A DNA stretch of 64,000 nt. It comes from Weizmannia acidilactici. GTDB lineage: Bacteria > Bacillota > Bacilli > Bacillales > Bacillaceae_C. The notes under the pieces were generated by a model that had not been told where the DNA came from, searched no databases, and was given only the letters and a program-made list of their open reading frames with translations. This document shows, piece by piece, positions 55,669-64,000 of this stretch (within the stretch, counting starts at the first letter, position 1; every line of letters starts with the position of its first letter). The stretch is taken from assembly GCF_008974185.1 (NCBI RefSeq), contig NZ_BKZP01000009.1:39575-103574 (forward strand). The letters are read 5' to 3'. Both the position numbers and the translations under genes were made by a program.

Positions 55669-56691
55669 ATGGAGGATCGTTTGTTTTCTTTTTTCCAAAG
55701 AAAAGGGGTAAGAAGGATCACCATCTTTGTGCTGATCGCGCTGGTGCTTTATCTTTTGCGTAGCATGATGGACTTGATCTTGCTTACCTTTATTTTTTCC
55801 TATTTGGTGAACAGACTGCAAAAAATCGTGACCAAATGGTTCCCGATGAACCGCAGACTGGCGGTTCTCATTTTGTACATTTTGATCGTCGGCGGACTCG
55901 CATTTGGGATCGTCAAATACTTGCCGATTTTAATCAATGAAATAACCCAGCTTGTCATGCAAATCTCCGACTTCTACACGAAGCCTCAGCACAACGAAAT
56001 TTTAAATTACTTGGTAAAAAATATCCAGGAAAAGAAAGTTATGGATTACATGCAGCAGGGCGTTTCCATCCTGCTCGACTATTTCACAAGCGTCAGCAAA
56101 GTCAGCCTGCAAGTGTTGATGGCGATTATCCTCAGCCTGTTTTTCCTGCTCGAAAAAGACCGGATTATCCGCTTTACGAAGCAGTTTAAAACAAGCAAGC
56201 TTGCGGCGTTTTACGATGAAATGGAGTATTTCGGCATCAAATTTGTGGGAACATTTGGGAAAGTGATCGAAGCGCAGTTCATTATCGCGATCGTCAATTG
56301 CCTGCTCACTACGATCGGGCTGTGGATTCTCGGCTTCCCTCAGCTGTTCGGCCTGGCGATTCTTATTTTTGGGTTCGGTCTGATCCCTGTTGCCGGCGTA
56401 TTCATTTCACTTATTCCGCTTTGCGTCATTGCCTACAGCATCGGCGGAGGGATGAAAGTACTGTACGTCCTCATCCTGGTTGTAATCGTGCACGCGGTTG
56501 AAGCGTATGTTCTAAATCCGCAGTTGATGTCATCGAAGACGAATCTGCCTGTCTTCTTTACATTTCTGATCTTAATCTTTTGCGAACATTTCTTCGGCGT
56601 GTGGGGGCTGATCCTCGGCATCCCGATTGTTATGTTCTTCCTCGACGTGCTGGAAGTTACCGGCCAGGATGCGCAGCAGAAAAGAAAATAA
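55669..56691 (+). CDS. AI-2E family permease
   Basis: A 340-residue membrane protein with about eight helices. The late segment FGFGLIPVAGVFISLIPLCV, then HAVEAYVLNPQLMSSKTNLP is characteristic of the AI-2E/PerM family (YdbI, YrrI and others). Members have been linked to autoinducer-2 export or to Na+/H+ exchange; the sequence does not decide. GAAGGGGG precedes the ATG. Single gene with terminator. Confidence 0.88.
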   Translation: MEDRLFSFFQRKGVRRITIFVLIALVLYLLRSMMDLILLTFIFSYLVNRLQKIVTKWFPMNRRLAVLILYILIVGGLAFGIVKYLPILINEITQLVMQISDFYTKPQHNEILNYLVKNIQEKKVMDYMQQGVSILLDYFTSVSKVSLQVLMAIILSLFFLLEKDRIIRFTKQFKTSKLAAFYDEMEYFGIKFVGTFGKVIEAQFIIAIVNCLLTTIGLWILGFPQLFGLAILIFGFGLIPVAGVFISLIPLCVIAYSIGGGMKVLYVLILVVIVHAVEAYVLNPQLMSSKTNLPVFFTFLILIFCEHFFGVWGLILGIPIVMFFLDVLEVTGQDAQQKRK

Positions 56692-56730
56692 ACACCATTG
56701 GGAGCTGCCCAAAAGCTCCATTAAAACAAG

Positions 56731-56771
56731 AAAACCTGTTGAGATAATCATTTTTCTCAACGGGTTTTTTC
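56731..56771 (+). terminator. Terminator of the AI-2E family gene
   Basis: AAACCTGTTGAGA and TCTCAACGGGTTT pair across a 10-nt loop, with TTTC after. Confidence 0.8.
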
Positions 56772-56784
56772 ATTTAAAACAAAT

Positions 56785-56840
56785 TTCCCCTGAGGAACCG
56801 GCACTGTGAAGTTTTATCATGACCGTCAGAGGAAAAAGAG
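56785..56840. repeat. Single decayed 52-bp-type hairpin unit
   Basis: ACCGGCACTGTGAAG...CATGACCGTCAGAGG resembles one unit of the array at 43400. It lies between co-directional genes. The rest of 56841-57022 shows nothing further. Confidence 0.4.
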
Positions 56841-57022
56841 ATTTCTGGACAGCTTCCTGCAGCTTACAGGACCGCTGTTCTGCAAATTCCAGGATGAGAC
56901 ATCCACTATTGAAAATACGGATGATCGTGAAACAATAAAATGCAACCCAACATTTTTCTGAAAAAGTATTTTGCTCCTATAAACCGGCACCAGCCAACAG
57001 AAAAATTCCATTTATAAAAATA

Positions 57023-57051
57023 TTGATGTTATTCAAATAGACTGATATACT
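57023..57051 (+). promoter_or_regulatory. Promoter of glnQHMP
   Basis: TTGATG (57023-57028) and TATACT (57046-57051) with a 17-bp spacer. No TnrA-type box is visible nearby. Confidence 0.6.
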
Positions 57052-57127
57052 CTAAAATAGAGAGTAGTGTCATGTTTCTAAAAAATGGAAGCGCATCATG
57101 AAGGAAAACAGCCGGGGAGGTGATGAT

Positions 57128-57856
57128 GTGATCTCATTCCGCCATGTGAACAAGTATTACGGAAATTTCCATGTTTTAAAAGATATCAATCTCGAAGTCG
57201 ATGAAGGGGAAGTTGTCGTGATCATCGGTCCTTCCGGGTCTGGGAAAAGCACGATGCTCCGCTGCATCAACCGGTTGGAAGAGATTACCGACGGCGAGCT
57301 TTTCGTCAGGAATATCAAAGTCAACGACAAAAAAACCAACATCAACGAACTGCGTAAAAATATCGGCATGGTCTTCCAGCATTTCAATCTGTATCCGCAC
57401 CGGACCGTTTTGCAAAACATTACGCTGGCGCCGGTCAAAGTGCTCGGCATGAGCAAAGAGGAAGCGGAGAAAAAGGCCATGCATTACCTTGAAAGGGTCG
57501 GCATCCCGGATAAGGCGAATGCGTACCCTTCGCAATTATCGGGCGGTCAGCAGCAGCGTGTCGCGATTGCCCGGGGGCTTGCGATGGAACCGAGCATCAT
57601 GCTGTTTGACGAACCGACTTCCGCGCTCGACCCGGAAATGATCGGGGAAGTGCTCGATGTTATGAAGTCACTTGCAAAAGACGGCATGACAATGGTGGTC
57701 GTCACGCACGAAATGGGATTCGCCCGCGAAGTGGCAGACCGCGTCATCTTTATGGACCAGGGGAAAATCATCGAAGACAATACGCCGGAAGCATTTTTCA
57801 AAAACCCGCGTGAAGAACGGGCGCGCACCTTTTTAAATCGTGTTCTCAATCATTAA
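57128..57856 (+). CDS. glnQ: Glutamine ABC transporter ATPase
   Basis: Drives uptake of glutamine or another polar amino acid. It is 242 residues with Walker [19 protein letters not shown] near residue 36, signature [19 protein letters not shown] near 137 and Walker [16 protein letters not shown] near 157. A GTG start at 57128 has GGAGG seven bases upstream and gives the usual GlnQ length; the longer ATG frame overlaps that site. First gene of a Q-H-M-P operon as in Bacillus. Confidence 0.94.
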   Translation: MISFRHVNKYYGNFHVLKDINLEVDEGEVVVIIGPSGSGKSTMLRCINRLEEITDGELFVRNIKVNDKKTNINELRKNIGMVFQHFNLYPHRTVLQNITLAPVKVLGMSKEEAEKKAMHYLERVGIPDKANAYPSQLSGGQQQRVAIARGLAMEPSIMLFDEPTSALDPEMIGEVLDVMKSLAKDGMTMVVVTHEMGFAREVADRVIFMDQGKIIEDNTPEAFFKNPREERARTFLNRVLNH

Positions 57857-57879
57857 ATAAATATATAAGGGGGATTAGC

Positions 57880-58683
57880 ATGGGAAAATTAAAGAAATGG
57901 TTCACAGTGGGCTTGGTTTTTGTTTTGGCGGCTGCTTTGATGGCGGGCTGCGGCAAGTCAAAAACGACAAGCAGCAGCGATCCGGTCCAGCAAATCAAGA
58001 AAAGGGGAAAAGTGGTTGTTGGGGTCAAATATGATACATATCTATTTGGCTACAAAGATCCGAAAACCGGAAAAGTGGAAGGCTTTGACGTGGACATTGC
58101 CAAAGCGATCTCCAAGAAAATTTTCGGCGACAAGGTAAAAGTGCAACTGAAGGAAGTCACGTCCAAAACGCGGATTCCGATGCTTCAAAACGGCGATGTC
58201 GACATGGTTGTCGCGACCATGACGATCACGCCGGACCGGAAAAAAGTGGTGGACTTCTCGGATGTTTACTTTGATGCCGGACAGTCGCTCCTTGTGAAAA
58301 AAGGCAGCAAGATTAAAAGCGTCAAAGATTTGACAAAAGGCACAAAAGTATTGACAGTAAAAGGTGCAACTTCCGGGGACAACGTCAAGAAAGCCGCACC
58401 GGATACGCAAGTGCTGGAATATGAAAACTATCAGGAGGCGTTCACGGCTTTGAAATCCGGAAAAGGGGATGCGCTGACAACCGACAACTCGATCCTTTAC
58501 GGCATGGCTGCCCAGGATCCGAACTATCAGGTTGTTGGCGGGACATTCACAAATGAACCGTATGGCATCGCGATGAAAAAAGGCAATACGAAACTCGTGA
58601 AAGCCGTCAACAAAGCGTTGAAAGAACTGAAAGACAGCGGGGAATACGACAAAATCAAAAACAAATGGATCAAAGAACAATGA
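57880..58683 (+). CDS. glnH: Glutamine-binding lipoprotein
   Basis: The solute receptor of the transporter, 267 residues, anchored outside the membrane. The signal peptide ends in the lipobox LMAGC (Cys at about residue 23). The mature protein has two lobes with KVVVGVKYDTYLFGYKD, VEGFDVDIAKAISKK and DMVVATMTITPDRKK, typical of polar amino acid binding proteins. AGGGGG precedes the ATG. Substrate is inferred from operon type. Confidence 0.92.
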   Translation: MGKLKKWFTVGLVFVLAAALMAGCGKSKTTSSSDPVQQIKKRGKVVVGVKYDTYLFGYKDPKTGKVEGFDVDIAKAISKKIFGDKVKVQLKEVTSKTRIPMLQNGDVDMVVATMTITPDRKKVVDFSDVYFDAGQSLLVKKGSKIKSVKDLTKGTKVLTVKGATSGDNVKKAAPDTQVLEYENYQEAFTALKSGKGDALTTDNSILYGMAAQDPNYQVVGGTFTNEPYGIAMKKGNTKLVKAVNKALKELKDSGEYDKIKNKWIKEQ

Positions 58684-58752
58684 TCAGGATAAGGGGTGGG
58701 CAAAATCGCCCATCCCTTTCCGCTAATGGAACATTAAAGGAGTGAAACAGGT

Positions 58753-59406
58753 ATGCTTGATTTTTCGATCCTCACCGACAATTTCGACCTATACATGCAG
58801 GGTTTCGTCAACACGATTAAAATCAGCATTATCGGCCTCATCGCCAGTTTCATCCTCGGCAACATCATTGCCGTTTTCCGCCTTGCCCCTGTCAAGCTGC
58901 TGAATTTGATCGGTACCGTCTACGTGGAAGTTATCCGCAACATTCCATTAATCCTGACCGGTTTCTTTTTCTACAACGGGCTCAGTTATTTCCACATTAA
59001 CTTCAGCGGATTTACCGCAGGCACCATTGCGCTTTCCATTTATACCGCCGCCTTTATCGCAGAAGCCGTGCGCGCCGGTATCCAATCGGTGGACAAGGGC
59101 CAGCTCGAAGCAGCGCGTTCCACGGGCCTGACGTATATCCAGGCGATGCGCTATGTGATCCTGCCGCAAGCGATCAAAATCGTCATCCCGCCGATTGGCA
59201 ACCAATTCCTGAACCTGGTCAAAAACTCCTCCATCCTCGGGGTTTTCGCCGGTCTCGACCTTATGTACTACGCCGATATTATCCACGAAAAAACTTGGGT
59301 TACGTTTGATACGTATATTTTTGTCGGTATGTTTTACCTTGTCCTGACCATTCCGCTCAGCCTGCTCGTGAATTTCTTGGAACGCCGGCTGGCAAAGACC
59401 GATTAA
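58753..59406 (+). CDS. glnM: Glutamine ABC transporter permease GlnM
   Basis: A 217-residue HisMQ-type permease with five helices. The EAA loop QLEAARSTGLTYIQAMRYVI near residue 117 contacts GlnQ, and VEVIRNIPLILTGFFFYN near 60 is family typical. AAAGGAGTG precedes the ATG. Pairs with GlnP to form the channel. Confidence 0.92.
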   Translation: MLDFSILTDNFDLYMQGFVNTIKISIIGLIASFILGNIIAVFRLAPVKLLNLIGTVYVEVIRNIPLILTGFFFYNGLSYFHINFSGFTAGTIALSIYTAAFIAEAVRAGIQSVDKGQLEAARSTGLTYIQAMRYVILPQAIKIVIPPIGNQFLNLVKNSSILGVFAGLDLMYYADIIHEKTWVTFDTYIFVGMFYLVLTIPLSLLVNFLERRLAKTD

Positions 59407-59428
59407 TCTTACAAGGAGGGGGAACATC

Positions 59429-60136
59429 ATGGACTTTGCCGGAGCATATTCAAGCAGTAATTTGATTTATTTGCTGCAGGGCTTTGCGGTTACTTTGAAA
59501 GTTGCCATTGTCGCGATTGTGTTAAGCTTCATTTTCGGCTGCATACTCGGCATTTTGCGCTACGCAAAAATCCCGGTGGTATCTCACGTGGTGGCGCTTG
59601 TGGTCGAAGTAATCCGGAACCTGCCGCTTATTTTAATTATATTTTTTACATATTTTGCCCTGCCGGAAATCGGCATCAAAATGAGTGTCACGATGGCTGC
59701 AATTGCGGCTTTGACCGTGTTTGAATCGGCGATGATTGCCGAAATTGTACGCGGCGGTTTGAACTCGATCCCAAAGGGGCAGATCGAAGCCGCCCGTTCG
59801 TCAGGCCTCAGTTATATCCAAACGCTGTGGTACATTATCTTGCCGCAGGCTTTGAAAAAAATGATCCCGCCGCTCGTGAGCCAGTTCATCTCACTGTTAA
59901 AAGACACTTCGCTTGCAATCATCATCTCGCTGCCGGAACTGTTGCATAATGCAAAAGGCGTCTACAACGGGGAAAGCGGTGCGAAATACATCATCCCGAT
60001 CCTGCTGCTCGCCGGATTTATGTATTTTATTGTCAACTACCTGTTGTCGATTTTGGCGCGGAGGTTGGAAAAACGCCTCGATCCGGACCGCTCCGCCGCC
60101 AAACAGCTCGCCAACACAACCGAAAACTTGCTTTAA
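59429..60136 (+). CDS. glnP: Glutamine ABC transporter permease GlnP
   Basis: The second permease, 235 residues. VEVIRNLPLILIIFFTYF near residue 61 and the EAA loop QIEAARSSGLSYIQTLWYII near 116 are clear. AAGGAGGGGG precedes the ATG, 22 bp after glnM. Last gene; an intrinsic terminator follows. Confidence 0.92.
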   Translation: MDFAGAYSSSNLIYLLQGFAVTLKVAIVAIVLSFIFGCILGILRYAKIPVVSHVVALVVEVIRNLPLILIIFFTYFALPEIGIKMSVTMAAIAALTVFESAMIAEIVRGGLNSIPKGQIEAARSSGLSYIQTLWYIILPQALKKMIPPLVSQFISLLKDTSLAIIISLPELLHNAKGVYNGESGAKYIIPILLLAGFMYFIVNYLLSILARRLEKRLDPDRSAAKQLANTTENLL

Positions 60137-60137
60137 C

Positions 60138-60167
60138 GGTATCCCGGCTTTTGGGATACCCTTTTTG
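60138..60167 (+). terminator. Terminator of glnQHMP
   Basis: GGTATCCC and GGGATACC pair around GGCTTTT, followed by CTTTTTGG. Confidence 0.88.
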
Positions 60168-60296
60168 GTTTTGGACATCTTGAACAAGGCCTTCTCAAGC
60201 ACTTGCAGTTACAACCCGCTTCGGAGCAAACCCACCGTGCAAAACCAGGCCTTTTACAGGGGCGCAATAGAATATTTCAATGTGTAAATTTTTCAA

Positions 60297-60640
60297 AACA
60301 GCCTTTAGAAGCTTGCTAAGGTTCATAACGAGGCAAAAAATAAGTGTGAACGTCCCTTATAAGCCATCTAAGGTCTATTGAGAAGAAAAAATAAGCTTCG
60401 AAAGTCCCTTATAAGCCATCTAAGGACCATTGGGAGGAAGAAATAAGCTTCGAACGTACCTTATAAGCCATCTAAGGTTCATTGAGAGGAAGAAATAAGC
60501 TTCGAACGTACCTTAGGAGCAAGCTAAGGACCATTGGGAGGAAGAAATAAGCTTCGAACGTACCTTAGGAGCAAGCTAAGGACCATTGGGAGGAAGAAAT
60601 AAGCTTCGAACGTACCTTATAAGCCATCTAAGGTCCATTT
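60297..60640. repeat. 52-bp-period hairpin array, seven units (convergent gap glnP/ggt)
   Basis: Units start at 60297, 60349, 60401, 60453, 60505, 60557 and 60609, every step exactly 52 bp. The 31-nt hairpin runs from AACGTACCTTA to TAAGGACCATT with good complementarity between ACCTTA and TAAGGT. The 21-nt spacer GAGGAAGAAATAAGCTTCG is nearly constant. Two units carry AGGAGCAAGC instead of ATAAGCCATC between the arms, extending the stem. This is the most regular array of the window. Confidence 0.92.
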
Positions 60641-60782
60641 CGGGTCAAAACCGACATTGAAACAGCTGTAAATGGGCACATTATTTCGGCAAAAAACAGT
60701 CGGTTTTTTTCAAATTACTCCAGATTTTTCACGAAAAATTAAGCATATGCACTGTATATTACGAATAATGATGCTCTTTGGT

Positions 60783-60900
60783 GGCTTGACATGGAGCCTC
60801 TGTGGGCATGGCTTGATGGCGATGCGATGGGGTTAGGAGAAAAAAGAAAATCGCCAAAGCTAACTAGCAGCCTACCATGTTCACCACTCCATATCAAGCC
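60783..60900. mobile_element. Short element bounded by 14-bp inverted repeats
   Basis: GGCTTGACATGGAG at 60783-60796 and CTCCATATCAAGCC at 60887-60900 are inverted with one mismatch and enclose 90 bp without coding capacity. It may be a MITE or the relic of an insertion sequence. The remaining parts of 60641-61123 show no gene. Confidence 0.45.
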
Positions 60901-61123
60901 GTGTATTGAATATTATACATCTGGAATAATTTGAAAATCACAATCTGAAATAATGTGGAAATTCACAAAATGGTCTTGACAACGCCCGAAAAGGCCATTT
61001 CGCAGCAAAGCCACCAGCGAACATGTCATTATAAAAGCCCAAAAACCAACTCGAACCAACCCAAAGCGGTCTTGAAAAAAGTAAACTGCCCCAGCCTGCA
61101 TCGCCGGGGCAGCACCAAACTCA

Positions 61124-62707
61124 TTACCACCCGATCGGAGCTCCATCGCTTCTTGGGTCGGTTCCCCCGATCCGGAACTCGTTTTCATCAATTTGAATGG
61201 CATGCGCCTGGCCCATCACACCGTCAAAATCTTTGACTTTTTTTACAGAATGTCCAGCATCGGCCAATTGCTTCAAAACTTCGTCGCCCACACGCGCTTC
61301 CACTTTTAAATCATTGGAAGCTTCCCCCCAGGTCCGTCCCCACACAAAACGCGGTTCACTGACGGCCTGCTGCGGATCCATCCCGTAATCAATCATTCTT
61401 GTAATCACAGCCGTCTGTGTCTGCGGCTGGCCTTCGCCTCCCTGTGTCCCGTACAAAATTGCAGGTTTTCCGTCCAAAAAGGCCATCGCAGGCATCAGCG
61501 TATGGAATGTCCGTTTGTGCGGCTCAAGACGGTTCACATGCTGCGGATCTAAAGAAAAATAAGACCCCCTGTTTTGCAGCAGGATGCCGGTGCTGCCGGC
61601 CACCACTCCGGAGCCGAACTCAAAATAAAGACTTTGGATAAACGAAACGGCATTTCCATCTTCATCAACCACCGCCGCATAAGCGGTATCGCGCCCGAGC
61701 GGCTCAGATTCCGCTTCAGCTGCCCGGTTCCGGTCAATTGCTGCGGCAAGCTGGGCCCCGTATGCTTTGCTCAGCAATTGATCTAACGGAATATCATAAA
61801 ATTCCGGATCCGTCAGCACTTGGTCGCGGTCGCGGAAACTTTTTTTCAAAGCTTCCGCCAGCAAATGAAAATAATCAAACGAGCGCGGATGTATGGAAGA
61901 AAAATCAAAATGTTCCAATATATTAAGCGCCATCAACGCGGAAAAACCTTGCGAATTCGGCGGTAACTGGTAAATGGTATAACCGCGGTAATCGGTCGAA
62001 ATCGGATCCACCCAGTCCCCGTGATGGTCGGCAAAATCATCGATTGTTAAGTAACCGCCGTTTTCTTTTAAATAAGAAACGATTTCCTTTGCGATACCGC
62101 CTTTATAAAATGCATCGCGCCCCAGTTCGGCGATTTGCTGCAAAGACCGGCCGAGCTCTTTTTGGACGAACCGGGAACCCGGCGCAGGGATTTGCCCGCT
62201 TGGAAGATAGATGTCGCATCCCGGCCGGCTGCCTGCCAATGCCCCGTAAGCAGTCCGGGTGTTTTTCGCCTGGTGCGTGGACAAGGGAAAGCCGTTTAAA
62301 GCATAACCGATCGCCGGCTCCAGCACGTCCCCTAGCTGCAGCCGCCCGTAAGTTTTTAAAATTGCATCCCAGCTGTCCACCATACCGGGCACCGTGATAC
62401 AGCTCCTTGTTCCCCTCAACGGGATCGACTGTTCCCCTTCGTAACACGATAAGTTTACCTGATAACCGCTGCGTCCGCTCCCGTTAAAGGCATTGAGACG
62501 CTGTTCAGCTTCATTCCAGATCAGCCAAAAAGAATCACCGCCAAGCCCTGTCATATGCGGATAGACAACAGCCAAACACGCGCTCACAGCAACCGCTGCG
62601 TCAAAAGCATTTCCCCCCTTTTCCAATATTTTTGCCCCTGCCATGGAAGCCAAATAATGCGGGCTGACAACCATCGTTTTCGTGCCAATGACCGGTTTAC
62701 TCCCCAT
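61124..62707 (-). CDS. Gamma-glutamyltransferase family hydrolase (YwrD-like)
   Basis: A 527-residue Ntn-hydrolase precursor that cleaves or transfers gamma-glutamyl groups. GGNAFDAAVAVSACLAVVYPHMTG near residue 30 and FNGSGRSGYQ near 70 fit the large subunit. The self-processing threonine lies near residue 340 in GRDTAYAAVVDEDGNAVSFI. GTQGGEGQPQTQTAVI near 425 is a small-subunit block. There is no signal peptide, so it is probably cytoplasmic, unlike secreted GGT. ATG 62707 follows AAAGGAG. It lies 42 bp after the MFS gene, so they are probably co-transcribed; the carrier may supply its substrate. Confidence 0.87.
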   Translation of the reverse strand: MGSKPVIGTKTMVVSPHYLASMAGAKILEKGGNAFDAAVAVSACLAVVYPHMTGLGGDSFWLIWNEAEQRLNAFNGSGRSGYQVNLSCYEGEQSIPLRGTRSCITVPGMVDSWDAILKTYGRLQLGDVLEPAIGYALNGFPLSTHQAKNTRTAYGALAGSRPGCDIYLPSGQIPAPGSRFVQKELGRSLQQIAELGRDAFYKGGIAKEIVSYLKENGGYLTIDDFADHHGDWVDPISTDYRGYTIYQLPPNSQGFSALMALNILEHFDFSSIHPRSFDYFHLLAEALKKSFRDRDQVLTDPEFYDIPLDQLLSKAYGAQLAAAIDRNRAAEAESEPLGRDTAYAAVVDEDGNAVSFIQSLYFEFGSGVVAGSTGILLQNRGSYFSLDPQHVNRLEPHKRTFHTLMPAMAFLDGKPAILYGTQGGEGQPQTQTAVITRMIDYGMDPQQAVSEPRFVWGRTWGEASNDLKVEARVGDEVLKQLADAGHSVKKVKDFDGVMGQAHAIQIDENEFRIGGTDPRSDGAPIGW

Positions 62708-62749
62708 TTTTTTACTCCTTTCTCGAATCATCTTGTAATAAATTTTAAA

Positions 62750-63994
62750 TCATTTGGAAATATCAGTATAGTCTAATTCTATATTTTTAACGCGCATAGC
62801 AGACATGGAGTATTTTGTTTGGGCCAATAAGAATAAGAAGCTACCTGCCAGTAGCAATATGCCGGATATGTAAAACCCAATTTCGATTTTGCCGGTTAAT
62901 TCCGCAAAATATCCTGTAATATATGGCGCGAAAATAGAGGATAACATCCCCGCGAAATTAAAGATGCCGTAAGCACGGGCATACATATGCGCAGGTGTAT
63001 TGTCCGCCACAAAGGAGATTAAAACAGGATCAAGCGCAAGTTTTCCAATAAGGCCGTAAATCACTAGACCTGCCAGCATCAAAAAATAACTATGGACATA
63101 CGGAATCATAAATTGGCAAATAGCACCACACAATGCAAGAACGAGAATGAGCGGCTTCTTATTTTTAACCTGGTCCGAAAGATGACCGAAGAAAATAGCA
63201 CCAGGGATAGACGCCCATGGTACAAGCGATGCAATAATCCCCGTTTTAGAAGCATCGATTCCTCTTGCTGTCTGCAAGTAGTATGGAAGCCAGGTCATCA
63301 TACTGAAAAAACCGTATAGCGAGCAGAAAATTAAGATATAAGTCAAAATGTGATTGCGGCTGAAGAGTACTCTTATATTTTGGATTTCATGAAAATTTGA
63401 CGGTTCTTGCAAATGTGTCGTATGGTTTTTAGTATCTTTTATAAAGATGCCGATAAGCGCTGCAACGAAAACTGTTAAAATCCCAAACAAATAGAAGGAA
63501 AACTGCCAATCTTTTTTTAATGTAAAGGTAAAGTAACTGGATGCGATAAAGCCTAAGGAAATCCCCAACGCCATTCCGCTGTTAATCATTGCGGATGAAA
63601 TCCCCCGGTATTTTTTAGGAATGCTGTTGGAAGAGATGCCGTATTGCGGTCCGTAATAAGTCCCTTCACCTAAGCCGGTCAATGCCCTCACCAAAAGAAA
63701 TACAAGAAAACCGGGAGCCAGGCCGCTTAAAAAAGTACCGATGCCAAATAATACATATCCACTGACTAAGATTTTTAATCTTCCAAACCGGTCGGCCAGA
63801 AAGCCTGCAGGAATTTGCATAAAAGCATAGGTAATAAAAAATACGGTTGACATCAATCCGAGTTCGCTTTTTGACAGCCCCCATTCACTTTGGATCGTAC
63901 CCATAACCGGGGATAAAATATTGCGGTCAGCATACATAAAAGCCCAGCCCAGTGAAAAAAGGATAATTAATAAAATTGGATGGTTTTTCTTCAT
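62750..63994 (-). CDS. Major facilitator superfamily transporter
   Basis: A 414-residue carrier with 12 helices. The loop motif GFLADRFGRLKILVSG after helix 2 and LVRALTGLGEGTYYGPQYG in helix 4 suggest the anion/cation symporter branch of the superfamily (organic anion uptake). The start ATG lies six bases from the window edge, so the ribosome binding site cannot be checked and the true start could be slightly further upstream. It precedes the gamma-glutamyltransferase gene. Substrate unknown; a gamma-glutamyl or other organic acid compound is only a guess from context. Confidence 0.85.
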   Translation of the reverse strand: MKKNHPILLIILFSLGWAFMYADRNILSPVMGTIQSEWGLSKSELGLMSTVFFITYAFMQIPAGFLADRFGRLKILVSGYVLFGIGTFLSGLAPGFLVFLLVRALTGLGEGTYYGPQYGISSNSIPKKYRGISSAMINSGMALGISLGFIASSYFTFTLKKDWQFSFYLFGILTVFVAALIGIFIKDTKNHTTHLQEPSNFHEIQNIRVLFSRNHILTYILIFCSLYGFFSMMTWLPYYLQTARGIDASKTGIIASLVPWASIPGAIFFGHLSDQVKNKKPLILVLALCGAICQFMIPYVHSYFLMLAGLVIYGLIGKLALDPVLISFVADNTPAHMYARAYGIFNFAGMLSSIFAPYITGYFAELTGKIEIGFYISGILLLAGSFLFLLAQTKYSMSAMRVKNIELDYTDISK

Positions 63995-64000
63995 GATTTT

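Noticed and set aside
57060..57090. cre site upstream of glnQ (TGGAAGCGCATCA)
   Set aside because: It is one base too short and has mismatches at fixed positions of the consensus.
60297..60640. CRISPR array
   Set aside because: The unit is 52 bp and repeated in full, with conserved sequence in both hairpin and spacer parts. There are no unique spacers and no cas genes nearby.

Overview
The window reads as a low-to-mid GC Bacillaceae chromosome, most probably Heyndrickxia (Bacillus) coagulans or a close relative. This is inferred from gene content, Bacillus-type promoters and ribosome binding sites, and Gram-positive regulatory RNAs (lysine and c-di-AMP riboswitches, a T-box, GlpP-type antitermination leaders). 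No rRNA, tRNA, CRISPR array, prophage or intact transposase was seen.

Layout. 1-3100: edge-truncated peptide symporter dtpT and a lysine permease behind a lysine riboswitch, both on the minus strand. 3200-7730: XRE-cupin regulator plus potABCD polyamine ABC operon. 8020-9411: TPR protein of unknown role. 9412-12626: palindromic mobile debris, an amino acid permease with a TnrA-type site, and an ORF-less group IIC intron. 12627-15620: lutABC lactate oxidation operon with a LutR-type operator. 15733-18000: decayed PucR/hydantoinase locus, a palindromic element and a second IIC intron. 18106-24163: a basic amino acid antiporter-like permease, iron alcohol dehydrogenase, Nudix hydrolase and the ammonium transporter amt with a TnrA/GlnR box. 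24454-28936: CitST-like two-component system and a CitM-family transporter. 29366-31292: GT2 glycosyltransferase and CDF metal exporter. 31525-38979: helD, then glpP-glpF-glpK-glpD with two antitermination leaders. 39605-47499: a frameshifted relic, dctA, a soluble chemoreceptor, a Crp/Fnr regulator, scdA/ric, yceI, an Old Yellow Enzyme and a small membrane protein. 47602-55537: HD-GYP protein, T-box-controlled glyQS, kimA behind a c-di-AMP riboswitch, uppP and tatA. 55669-60167: AI-2E family permease and the glnQHMP glutamine ABC operon. 61124-63994: a gamma-glutamyltransferase and an MFS carrier.

The genes describe a heterotroph built on organic acid, glycerol, amino acid and polyamine uptake. 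Carbon control (cre-like sites near citM, glpF, dctA), nitrogen control (TnrA/GlnR boxes at two transporters) and an FNR/CRP-type site at scdA are all visible in the DNA.

The most unusual feature is intergenic. Six places carry one or more copies of a repeat with an exact or near-exact 52-bp period. Each unit is a 31-nt imperfect hairpin plus a 21-nt spacer; the arrays differ in sequence but keep the same architecture. Five of these places lie between convergent genes. The other two convergent gaps hold a 21-bp-period repeat block and a group IIC intron, so every convergent junction in the window is filled with repetitive or self-structured DNA. A separate composite repeat built on a CGCYGATTTC core with a 21-bp period occurs at four loci.
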